From assembly GCF_900105455.1 (NCBI RefSeq), contig NZ_FNSF01000005.1:620001-684000 (forward strand): a stretch of DNA of 64,000 nucleotides, in the 5' to 3' direction. The stretch is from Tenacibaculum sp. MAR_2009_124 (GTDB lineage: Bacteria; Bacteroidota; Bacteroidia; Flavobacteriales; Flavobacteriaceae). The notes under the pieces were generated by a model. That model saw only the letters and a list, made by a program, of their open reading frames with translations. It was not told where the DNA came from and ran no database searches. This document shows, piece after piece, positions 53,766 through 60,026 of this stretch (its first letter is position 1; each line of letters begins with the position of its first letter). Both the position numbers and the translations under genes were made by a program.

Positions 53766-53876
53766 TTATAGGTTATTTATTTTATTACTTAAATTTTTAC
53801 ACTGATTGTTATTTGCTGAATCTTCGTATTCTTGATATCCCCAACAGTTCGGGCAATTTGTTTTTTCTGACTTCAT
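53766..53876 (-). CDS. 36-residue CxxC protein
   Basis: A short frame from ATG at 53874-53876 to TAA at 53766-53768, 11 bp upstream of the AhpD-like gene. It starts MKSEKTNCPNCWGYQEYEDS and carries CPNCWGYQEY and a later Cys, a motif I know from tiny flavobacterial proteins next to CMD/AhpD genes. It may bind zinc or act in thiol chemistry with its neighbour. The conserved motif makes it very likely real in spite of its size. Confidence 0.6.
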   Translation of the reverse strand: MKSEKTNCPNCWGYQEYEDSANNNQCKNLSNKINNL

Positions 53877-54061
53877 ATTATTTGGTTTTTATTTCTGATA
53901 CAAAGATGCGACCAGAATAGACCTCAAAAAATGGACAAAGGTTCCTATGACTTGGACAAATGGGAAAAGGGAAGGTTTTTGCAGTTAATTATTGCTATTT
54001 GACCTTAGAATTGAATAAAAAATTAAAAGTTTTGAGTTGTAAATTTTAAATTTTGAGTAAG

Positions 54062-54320
54062 AGTTTTGTCTTTTGGCTCGGGAGTTTTGTCTTTTGGCTC
54101 GGGAGTTTTGTCTTTTGGCTCGGGAGTTTTGTCTTTTGGCTCGGGAGTTTTGTCTTTTGGCTCGGGAGTTTTGTCTTTTGGCTCGGGAGTTTTGTCTTTT
54201 GGCTCGGGAGTTTTGTCTTTTGGCTCGGGAGTTTTGTCTTTTGGCTCGGGAGTTTTGTCTTTTGGCTCGGGAGTTTTGTCTTTTGGCTCGGGAGTTTTGT
54301 CTTTTGGCTCGGGAGTTTTT
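54062..54320. repeat. Minisatellite: 12 perfect copies of a 21-bp unit plus a partial copy
   Basis: The unit AGTTTTGTCTTTTGGCTCGGG is repeated without any mismatch from 54062 to 54313 and ends in a partial copy to 54320. Because the unit is a multiple of three and has no stop codon in several frames, long artefact frames (e.g. TPEPKDK repeats) appear on both strands. It follows the araC stop codon and is most simply a non-coding variable-number repeat. Confidence 0.95.
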
Positions 54321-54356
54321 AATTTCGCCAGCTCAATTAACTCCAATAATGAAGAT

Positions 54357-55196
54357 TTATGCGGTCTTTTGAAATTGCTTTGGTGATTTTCCCGTTGCTT
54401 TCGTAAAAAAGCGAGAGAAATAAGCTGGATCATTAAATCCTAAATCAAATGCTACATACTTTATTGTTTCGTTAGAATACAACAACTGTCTTTTAGCTTC
54501 TGTTACAATTCTATTTTTAATAAAATCACTTGGAGTTTGACTTCCTATTTTTTGAAAGTGCTTACTGAGAGACTTTGGAGACAAGCCTAATCTATTTGCA
54601 TAATCGGTAACACTATGCATTTTTTTAAAGTTTTGCTCTACTAATAAACTAAAGTCTTTATACAGTTTAGTTTCTGCATCATCTTTAATTATTTCGTACT
54701 CCTTTTTAACACGAACGGAGCAAACTATAAACTGCCTTAAATACGATTGCAACATATCATATTGAGCAGTTTCTTCTTGCTCAAACTCTTCAATTAAACT
54801 TTCTAATATAAAGTCCAGTTTTTTAGTATCCTTTTCACAAGGAGAAACAAAGGGAGTTTTGTATATATTATTAAACAACACACCATTGCAAGCAACTTCC
54901 GCATCATGAGCCTGTATACAATAAAAATCTCTCGTAAAACTTAATTGATATGCTTCTTTTATTTTTTCAGACTCTACCGAAAATACTTGGCCAGGGGAAA
55001 GGAAAAACAATACATTTCCATTAAATTCATAACTTTCAAAATCGATATTATAAACTCCTTTACCTTCTTTAATCCAAACAATTTTATAGGAATCAATTTG
55101 TTCCTCTTTATTTAAAACACAAGCCTTTTCAAACACAACTTGTTGCAAGGAAAATACATTATTAAAGGTATATGTTTTTATGTCTTGTACAGCCAC
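54357..55196 (-). CDS. AraC-family transcriptional regulator
   Basis: 279 residues. Residues about 20-165 are a cupin-like sensor (GKGVYNIDFESYEFNGNVLF and FFLSPGQVFSVESEKI). Residues about 185-278 are the two-helix-turn-helix DNA-binding domain with TDYANRLGLSPKSLSKHFQK and VAFDLGFNDPAYFSRFFTKA. The last residues TGKSPKQFQKTA match the family end. It probably activates the downstream AhpD/cupredoxin group or itself. Confidence 0.9.
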   Translation of the reverse strand: MAVQDIKTYTFNNVFSLQQVVFEKACVLNKEEQIDSYKIVWIKEGKGVYNIDFESYEFNGNVLFFLSPGQVFSVESEKIKEAYQLSFTRDFYCIQAHDAEVACNGVLFNNIYKTPFVSPCEKDTKKLDFILESLIEEFEQEETAQYDMLQSYLRQFIVCSVRVKKEYEIIKDDAETKLYKDFSLLVEQNFKKMHSVTDYANRLGLSPKSLSKHFQKIGSQTPSDFIKNRIVTEAKRQLLYSNETIKYVAFDLGFNDPAYFSRFFTKATGKSPKQFQKTA

Positions 55197-55547
55197 CGTT
55201 GGTATGTTTTAAAAGAAACTATAAAATTATAAAAATAGATGAACTCGTAAGCATTATGTAAAAGCAAATGTTAGCCATATTAATAGATTTAACACTTTTA
55301 AAATTTGCCATTTTGCTAAAAAGTTAGTCGTAAACAACTTAATTACTAACAAAAAATCAAGTTACCACAAACCCACTTAACTAAACCTCAACATGTTGAC
55401 AAATACTATCTACAAATTAAAACTACTGCAATGAAACGCTTTTTTCTCTTTTCTTCTTCATAAGAAAAATGAGACCATAAACTAAGGCCGTTATTAATTT
55501 TTATAATTCAACTAAAGAAAAACATCATCATTTTCATTTCCATAATC
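55197..55547. other. 350-bp region upstream of araC, no gene
   Basis: AT-rich, with no open frame of interest and no good promoter match. It separates the AraC group from the toxin-immunity array. Confidence 0.4.
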
Positions 55548-55658
55548 GTCAAAAAGTATCGTTTTTTAGTAAAAACACTGCAAAGAAACACTACACACTC
55601 CGACTATATTACAGTAAATCATAATTTTACGTAACAATAACCCCTAAATATTATCACT

Positions 55659-55757
55659 ATGTTGTTTATTTACGAATCTTCGAAAGAAACCTTTAAGTTT
55701 TACGTTCCAAGCAAAAAAGCAAAGAGGGCTTTTTATTGGAGTTTTAGCTTGAATTAG
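55659..55757 (+). CDS. 32-residue ORF inside the 410-bp repeat, copy 1
   Basis: MLFIYESSKETFKFYVPSKK and then AKRAFYWSFSLN. The same frame in copy 2 differs by only two residues. A third fragment of the same DNA is at 56461-56498. It could be a small peptide or only a conserved part of the repeat; no Shine-Dalgarno-type or promoter signal is evident. Confidence 0.25.
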   Translation: MLFIYESSKETFKFYVPSKKAKRAFYWSFSLN

Positions 55758-55846
55758 GCTATTTGCTATTACCAAATAGCTCAAAACCAAAAAGCTAAAT
55801 CGAATACAAGTTAATTATTATTTTGTGATACTGCTAAGTTATCACA

Positions 55847-55886
55847 AAGAAACGAACTGTAATTACTTAACTACAGTTCGTTTCTT
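55847..55886 (-). terminator. Hairpin at the end of the Imm35 remnant, copy 1
   Basis: A perfect 15-bp stem AAGAAACGAACTGTA (55847-55861) with 55872-55886. It lies 25 bp after the remnant's stop codon and was presumably the terminator of the ancestral Imm35-type gene. T-runs are poor. Confidence 0.6.
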
Positions 55887-55910
55887 ATTTATACAATCAA
55901 AAACTCTTAA

Positions 55911-55957
55911 TTACTTATAATCGTAGCGATCTTCATCAGTATATCAATAGAAATCTA
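55911..55957 (-). pseudogene. Decayed 3' tail of an Imm35-like gene
   Basis: The minus-strand frame reads DFY-stop-YTDEDRYDYK-stop and aligns codon by codon with DLYWYPDEDRFDYK at the end of the intact gene at 59178-59516. The Trp codon TGG has become TGA. Only about 15 codons survive. Confidence 0.75.
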
Positions 55958-56010
55958 ACCACACTTATACCTATAAAGAATACAATTCCAAATTACAAAC
56001 TTAAAGTAGT

Positions 56011-56409
56011 CTATTCTTTTTTTTGGCGAATCCGAGGTCCAAATATAAAACGTTTTTTACGCCTTCTATCATAAATATACTTGCGTATTTCCCGTATCTC
56101 ATCTTCAGTTAATTCTTCATTATATATTACTTTTTTACCATCAAAAGCAAACACTTTGAATAACACAGGGCTATACTCGAATAATTTCGAAAAACGCTCA
56201 ATTTCGGCTCCAATTAGTAAGTATTCCTTTTCGAAATATTGCCCATAATCACTTTCTCCTGAGCAAACAACACGATTCCAAAATAACAAGCGATCAACAC
56301 ATATTGATATATCAAGTGAGTCCATTTTTCCGTATGCCTCATGTAATAATTTTTTAACATTCGCTCCTCCTGTTAAATTGTATAATAACTCTTTTATTTC
56401 TGGCTTCAT
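56011..56409 (-). CDS. Immunity-like protein, paralogue 3
   Basis: 132 residues, charged and helical, without signal peptide. The C-terminal helix ELTEDEIREIRKYIYDRRRK matches DLSEDEQIEIREFVKENRER of the gene at 59596 and VSEREQNAIRQFIDENRER of the gene at 56736, and the N-terminal KELLYNLTGG region is also similar. Its ATG overlaps (TAATG) the stop of a short remnant that looks like the toxin C-terminus. It is probably an orphan immunity protein that still protects against a toxin the cell has lost or that siblings deliver. Confidence 0.68.
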   Translation of the reverse strand: MKPEIKELLYNLTGGANVKKLLHEAYGKMDSLDISICVDRLLFWNRVVCSGESDYGQYFEKEYLLIGAEIERFSKLFEYSPVLFKVFAFDGKKVIYNEELTEDEIREIRKYIYDRRRKKRFIFGPRIRQKKE

Positions 56410-56459
56410 TATTCTTTTTTTATTAAATTTTTTATTTCTTCTATAACTTCTTCAATAAA
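56409..56459 (-). pseudogene. Possible remnant of a toxin C-terminus (tip 3)
   Basis: Seventeen codons before the immunity ATG read FIEEVIEEIKNLIKKE-stop and resemble TFKEMIKFIKKEY-stop, the end of the 889-residue toxin, in the same position relative to a paralogous immunity gene. It is short, so the match may be fortuitous. It joins at 56461 a 38-bp fragment of the 410-bp repeat. Confidence 0.4.
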
Positions 56460-56460
56460 C

Positions 56461-56498
56461 GCAAAGAGTGCTTTTTATTGGAGTTTTAGCTTGAATTA
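56461..56498. repeat. 38-bp fragment of the 410-bp repeat
   Basis: The 38 bases match the end of the 32-codon frame region of both repeat copies with one mismatch each (GAGTGC as in copy 2, AGCTTG as in copy 1). Confidence 0.75.
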
Positions 56499-56523
56499 AA
56501 CATTTAATTGTCAAATAATACTC

Positions 56524-56561
56524 TTTCATAGATGCACGTTTTATAAAATGCATCTATGAAA
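56524..56561. terminator. 13-bp hairpin downstream of a lost gene
   Basis: TTTCATAGATGCA (56524-56536) and its complement (56549-56561) form a perfect stem with a 12-nt loop. No clear T-run. It may be a terminator for the remnant reading frame that ends at 56578. Confidence 0.45.
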
Positions 56562-56577
56562 CAGTTATTATAACAAT

Positions 56578-56706
56578 CTATCTCTTTTCTAGTTTAGAAA
56601 CACTCTTTCTGCTCCATTTTTTAACGAAACTCTTAAACCCCTCTTTTTCCTTTAATAATAATTCCCAACTCCTATTACGTTCATTTAAAACCTCCCCTAA
56701 AACAAT
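56578..56706 (-). pseudogene. C-terminal coding remnant of an unknown gene
   Basis: An open frame of about 43 codons without a start reads NERNRSWELLLKEKEGFKSF and VKKWSRKSVSKLEKR-stop, a plausible basic C-terminus of a lost immunity or toxin-associated gene. It lies between the immunity gene at 56736 and the hairpin at 56524. Codon-level support is weak. Confidence 0.3.
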
Positions 56707-56735
56707 TCAAAAGCCTCACAAATATTCTTGTTAAT

Positions 56736-57158
56736 TTATTTTTTTCTTTCTTTTACTGGAATGTAAAAATTAGTAACCTTTCGTTCTCGGTTTTCATCTA
56801 TAAATTGCCTAATCGCATTTTGTTCTCGTTCAGACACACTCAAATTAAAATAAACATACTCATCATCTAATCGAAAGAGTTCGTTCAACTCTGGACACTT
56901 CTTAAACAACGAAATCATCCTATCAACATACCTCTGAGGATTTACAGAATTTTCTTTTATTAAACTTAACTTCTTAGGGTCAAGCTTTAAAGTTTTTATC
57001 ATTCGTAAATCCAACCATTCAACAAGATCTCTTATTTGATGATAATACTGATTAGCCTCAGAATCGACATCAATTCCCCCTAAATATTTTAACCTACCCC
57101 TTTCGTCAGATATATAATTTAACATATCCGATAATAATTCTCTTATAATGGTTTTCAT
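56736..57158 (-). CDS. Immunity-like protein, paralogue 2
   Basis: 140 residues. Closest to the gene at 59596: both share KTxxxELLxxMLxY at the start, the FKKCPELNELFRLDDEYVYF region and the C-terminal ENRERKVTNFYIPVKERKK (ENRERNATNFYIPVKKQD in the other). Its ATG overlaps the TGA of a toxin-C-terminus remnant (ATGA), so it was once translationally coupled to a toxin. It is intact while the toxin tip is broken, as expected for a retained orphan immunity gene. Confidence 0.75.
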   Translation of the reverse strand: MKTIIRELLSDMLNYISDERGRLKYLGGIDVDSEANQYYHQIRDLVEWLDLRMIKTLKLDPKKLSLIKENSVNPQRYVDRMISLFKKCPELNELFRLDDEYVYFNLSVSEREQNAIRQFIDENRERKVTNFYIPVKERKK

Positions 57159-57265
57159 TTCTTGTTGTTATAATTCTCTTTAATAAATTCAATCATTTCC
57201 TCAAAAGTTTCGAAATCGACTTATTGTTTTGTTATAATTTGAAACTCTCTTTCGAAATACCTTAC
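57155..57265 (-). pseudogene. Remnant of a toxin C-terminus with internal stop (tip 1)
   Basis: The frame reads VRYFEREFQIITKQ-stop-VDFETFEEMIEFIKEN and aligns with ARYFEREFQIVTKQNPDFMT and FKEMIKFIKKEY at the end of the intact toxin at 60027. A TAA replaces the Asn codon. It abuts the 323-bp repeat at 57266 with no gap and keeps the same frame through the junction. This is direct evidence for a displaced, inactivated toxin tip. Confidence 0.82.
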
Positions 57266-57588
57266 CCCTGTTAGCGCTCGACTGCGTCGAGTGCTGTAAA
57301 CTCTGAGAAAAGTCTAATACGCTATTTAATATTGTTATAAGATGAAAACCTTCAAAAAGTAATACCGATTACTTAGATGAAACATTATGCTGCAAGCACT
57401 CGTCAAAGACGAGCGCTAACAAGAGGCTTACTTTTTGAAAATCATAAAAAACAACCATTTTATCGCGAGTAACAGCTTATAAAATCGTTATTATAGTTTT
57501 TATCGGACAACAATAACTCTATAACCTAATTTACTTCAAAATGTACTCCATATTCTACCCTAAACCACACGAAAGGATTCGTGCGGCA
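57266..57588. repeat. 323-bp direct repeat, copy 1
   Basis: Matches 58486-58808 with about seven differences and no gaps (offset 1220). It contains a 151-bp palindrome-ended element, an inverted pair CTTCAAAAAGTAA/TTACTTTTTGAAA, and a terminal hairpin CCACACGAA/TTCGTGCGG. With copy 2 it flanks a cassette of about 900 bp. Confidence 0.92.
57270..57420. mobile_element. 151-bp MITE-like element, copy 1
   Basis: Terminal inverted repeats: GTTAGCGCTCG at 57270-57280 and CGAGCGCTAAC at 57410-57420, extending as imperfect IRs over about 26 bp. Each end is itself palindromic (GCGCTCGA...TCGAGTGC and GCACTCGTC...GACGAGCGC). Short size, structured ends and exact duplication suggest a non-autonomous mobile element or a folded RNA element. 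No target duplication is clear. Confidence 0.5.
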
Positions 57589-57599
57589 TCTGAGTTAGT

Positions 57600-58079
57600 C
57601 TATTCTTTTTTTGTATACTCATCATATATTGTAATATATCTTACAATAGTTTGGGCCAAAGCATTATCTTGATTGTCAAATTCCGGAAAATACGCCATAG
57701 AATACCCTTTATTATATTTCATAACATTTTCAAATCCTTTTTTTTGAAGAAAATCATCAGGTGCAAAAAAATTTCTACTAGTGCTTAAAGTAAATCGTAA
57801 TTGAGTTAAACCAAAAACATTATAATCATCAAAGACTTCAGGTATAATTGAGTTAGGAACCCCCAGTAAGAATACGTTTTTGGCATTTTCCTTTGTCAAA
57901 AGACCATTCATATAATCTTTATTTGGCATCAAATAATAACCATTAAAATTAGCATCAAACACTCTTACCTCTTCCAATTCATATCCTAACAGCTGCCCTA
58001 TCTGAGCAAAAACATTAGGTAAATCAAAAAATGCTAATTCTTCATGGCTTTGTTGCGTTAAAATTTTTATCGATATCAT
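57600..58079 (-). CDS. Immunity-like protein of the second toxin type
   Basis: 159 residues, soluble and acidic. It starts 1 bp after the stop of the toxin-tip fragment upstream (58081), as immunity genes do. Distinct from the three paralogous immunity proteins. Visible regions are FDLPNVFAQIGQLLGYELEE, FNGYYLMPNKDYMNGLLTKE and FGLTQLRFTLSTSRNFFAPD. I do not recognise a named Imm family. It lies in the cassette bounded by the 323-bp repeats. Confidence 0.68.
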   Translation of the reverse strand: MISIKILTQQSHEELAFFDLPNVFAQIGQLLGYELEEVRVFDANFNGYYLMPNKDYMNGLLTKENAKNVFLLGVPNSIIPEVFDDYNVFGLTQLRFTLSTSRNFFAPDDFLQKKGFENVMKYNKGYSMAYFPEFDNQDNALAQTIVRYITIYDEYTKKE

Positions 58080-58080
58080 T

Positions 58081-58488
58081 CTATTGTTTTTTTAAGTTTT
58101 TTGTTTTTATCTCTATATTAAAGTTAATCAATAACTCATCATCTAATCCTAAATTATATTTTTTCATAAAATCCTCAGAAATATTAAAGCCGAAAGATTT
58201 TAACTCCTTAATTTTAAAAAACTGAGTTATATCAGTAAAAACTATATTAGCTTCATCTAGGTTATATCCAGCCTGTAACATAGTTGTCTTAACATAATTC
58301 ATACTTGGAGCTTCCAGGACATTAAGGTTAGTAAAATCAGTAATTCCTTTTTCCTTTGCAACTTTAGTTAAATACCCCATGGTTTCTAAGTTTTGAATCT
58401 GAGACATTTTAACTTTCTCAATTCCTCCTTCAGGTATATTTAACAATTTCATTTGTCTCAATGTAAAATATGCCTGAGTTGGAATCCC
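58081..58488 (-). pseudogene. Orphan polymorphic-toxin C-terminal tip lacking its N-terminus (tip 2)
   Basis: The frame is open from the repeat junction at 58488 (GIPTQAYFTLRQMKLLNIPE) to a stop at 58081, 135 codons. An ATG exists only at 58452 (TTG at 58461). The stretch AYFTLRQMKLLNIPEGGIEK followed by KMSQIQNLETMGYL resembles the tips of Bacteroidetes polymorphic toxins known to me in outline. There is no translocation domain and no natural start, so it is a displaced tip. It is followed by its own immunity gene. It could be transferred to a full-length toxin by recombination through the repeat. Confidence 0.62.
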
Positions 58489-58808
58489 TGCTAGCGCTCG
58501 ACTGCGTCGAGTGCTGTAAACGCTGAGAAAAGTCTAATACGCTATTTAATATTATTATAAGATGAAAACCTTCAAAAAGTAATACCGATTACTTAGATGA
58601 AACATTATGCTGCAAGCACTCGTCAAAGACGAGCGCTAACAAGAGGCTTACTTTTTGAAAGTCGTAAAAAACAACCATTTTATCGCGGGTAACAGCTTAT
58701 AAAATCGTTATTATAGTTTTTATCGGACAACAATAACTCTATAACCTAATTTACTTCAAAATGTACTCCATATTCTACCCTAAACCACACGAAAGGATTC
58801 GTGCGGCA
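58486..58808. repeat. 323-bp direct repeat, copy 2
   Basis: Same content as copy 1. It abuts the toxin-tip fragment at 58488 and is 6 bp from the start of the second 410-bp repeat at 58815. Confidence 0.92.
58490..58640. mobile_element. 151-bp MITE-like element, copy 2
   Basis: As copy 1, with GCTAGCGCTCG in place of GTTAGCGCTCG at the left end. Confidence 0.5.
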
Positions 58809-58925
58809 GCGGGTGTCAAAAAGTATCTTTTTTTTGTCAAAATCTTGCAAAGAAATACTACATACTCCGACTATATAACAGTAAATCATAATTTTACGCA
58901 ACAATAACCCCTAAATATTATCACT

Positions 58926-59024
58926 ATGTTGTTTATTTACGAATCTTCGAAAGAAGCCTTTAAGTTTTACGTTCCAAGCAAAAAAGCAAAGAGTGCTTTT
59001 TATTGGAGTTTTAGTTTGAATTAG
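58926..59024 (+). CDS. 32-residue ORF inside the 410-bp repeat, copy 2
   Basis: MLFIYESSKEAFKFYVPSKK then AKSAFYWSFSLN, two residues different from copy 1. The changes are confined to single bases, most of them elsewhere in the repeat. Coding status is uncertain. Confidence 0.25.
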   Translation: MLFIYESSKEAFKFYVPSKKAKSAFYWSFSLN

Positions 59025-59113
59025 GCTATTTGCTATTACCAAATAGTTCAAAACCACAAAGCTAAATTGAATACAAATTAATTATTATTTTGTGATACTG
59101 CTAAGTTATCACA

Positions 59114-59153
59114 AAGAAACGAACTGTAGTTACTTAACTACAGTTCGTTTCTT
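59114..59153 (-). terminator. Hairpin after the Imm35-like gene
   Basis: A perfect 19-bp stem AAGAAACGAACTGTAGTTA (59114-59132) with 59135-59153 and only two unpaired bases at the tip. It lies 25 bp past the stop codon at 59178. Strong stem but no proper T-run. Confidence 0.65.
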
Positions 59154-59177
59154 ATTTATACAATCAAAAACTCTTAA

Positions 59178-59516
59178 TTACTTATAATCAAACCGATCTT
59201 CGTCGGGATACCAATAGAGATCTAAACTCTTTGACATCGTATTATTTTCATAAGCCTTTATATATTCCTCAACTTGAAAAGCCGTGCCAAAATTAACAAC
59301 TCTTCCTGTTTCTTTCTCCACTAAGAAAGGAGCATTTCCAGCTATTGCATATTTTTCTTCCTTAGTTTCAAAATAATCTTTACTTGTATAGCCATAAATA
59401 TTCCCATAATCTCTTTTAGTTACCCTCTTATATAAAATTAAAGGTAAATTTGTCATCTTCGCCTTCTTTTCAATATACTTTTGAGCAACATCTAACATTT
59501 CCTGATCTGTTAACAT
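59178..59516 (-). CDS. Imm35-like (YrhB-type) immunity protein
   Basis: 112 residues. MLTDQEMLDVAQKYIEKKAK, then DYGNIYGYTSKDYFETKEEK, YAIAGNAPFLVEKETGRVVN and FGTAFQVEEYIKAYE follow the pattern of immunity protein 35. Imm35 proteins guard against several toxin types in polymorphic toxin systems. It is co-directional with the toxin and the first immunity gene upstream. The gene is the intact source of the decayed tail at 55911. Confidence 0.75.
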   Translation of the reverse strand: MLTDQEMLDVAQKYIEKKAKMTNLPLILYKRVTKRDYGNIYGYTSKDYFETKEEKYAIAGNAPFLVEKETGRVVNFGTAFQVEEYIKAYENNTMSKSLDLYWYPDEDRFDYK

Positions 59517-59595
59517 AATAATATCTTCATGATATCAACCGAACCCAAGATATTTTTCTTAATACGAATTATCCTCTTCAATTACTAACACCCTT

Positions 59596-60024
59596 TTAAT
59601 CTTGTTTTTTTACAGGAATATAAAAATTAGTAGCATTTCTTTCTCGGTTTTCTTTAACAAATTCTCTAATTTCAATTTGTTCATCCTCAGATAGATCTGG
59701 ACTAAAATAAACTACCTCCTTTTCCAATCTAAATACAAGATTCAATTCAGGGCAGTTTCGAAAAAAAGCCTCCATATCTTTTATAGAACTACCATAATCC
59801 AAACCCTCATTACCTCTCAATTTAAGTTCTTTCGAATCACCATCTGAAAGACTAAGCTCAATAGGATCCAACCAATTAGCCAACTTAACAACAAGAGAAA
59901 ATACTCCTGAACTACCATCTATTTCGTCATGCGCCTTTTTTAAATAACCCTTATCACTTAAATTTTTACGAGTTTTTAAATACCTAAGCATTTCTTTTAA
60001 CAATTTAGTTACTTCTGTTTTCAT
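59596..60024 (-). CDS. Immunity-like protein, paralogue 1 (partner of the 889-residue toxin)
   Basis: 142 residues. Its ATG lies 2 bp after the toxin's stop codon, the typical toxin-immunity arrangement. Paralogous to the genes at 56736 and 56011 (FFRNCPELNLVFRLEKEVVY and YFSPDLSEDEQIEIREFVKEN). Soluble, acidic and without signal peptide, so it would act in the cytoplasm against the HEGTH domain. The Imm family name is not known to me. Confidence 0.75.
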   Translation of the reverse strand: MKTEVTKLLKEMLRYLKTRKNLSDKGYLKKAHDEIDGSSGVFSLVVKLANWLDPIELSLSDGDSKELKLRGNEGLDYGSSIKDMEAFFRNCPELNLVFRLEKEVVYFSPDLSEDEQIEIREFVKENRERNATNFYIPVKKQD

Positions 60025-60026
60025 CT

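Larger units (their letters stand above)
55548..55957. repeat. 410-bp direct repeat, copy 1
   Basis: Co-linear without gaps to 58815-59224 (constant offset 3267) at roughly 93-95% identity. It contains a 32-codon plus-strand frame, a small and a large hairpin, and the decayed 3' end of an Imm35-like gene, all of which recur in copy 2. Confidence 0.88.
58815..59224. repeat. 410-bp direct repeat, copy 2
   Basis: Includes the last 47 bp of the intact Imm35-like gene, so the ancestral unit probably contained that gene's 3' end and downstream region. It contains the 32-codon frame at 58926 and the 19-bp hairpin at 59114-59153. Confidence 0.88.

Noticed and set aside
54062..54320. Possible CRISPR array
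   Set aside because: The units are contiguous with no spacers and no cas genes are near.
54023..54433. Minus-strand frame with twelve TPEPKDK repeats, and plus-strand frames with SFVFWLG or FGSGVLS repeats
   Set aside because: All are produced by the 21-bp minisatellite, which has no stop in several frames; the minus-strand frame would begin inside araC in another frame.
57270..57420. Attachment site or integron attC for the tip cassettes
   Set aside because: The palindromic ends recall attC folding, but there is no integrase in the window and no conserved core sites, so I call it only MITE-like.
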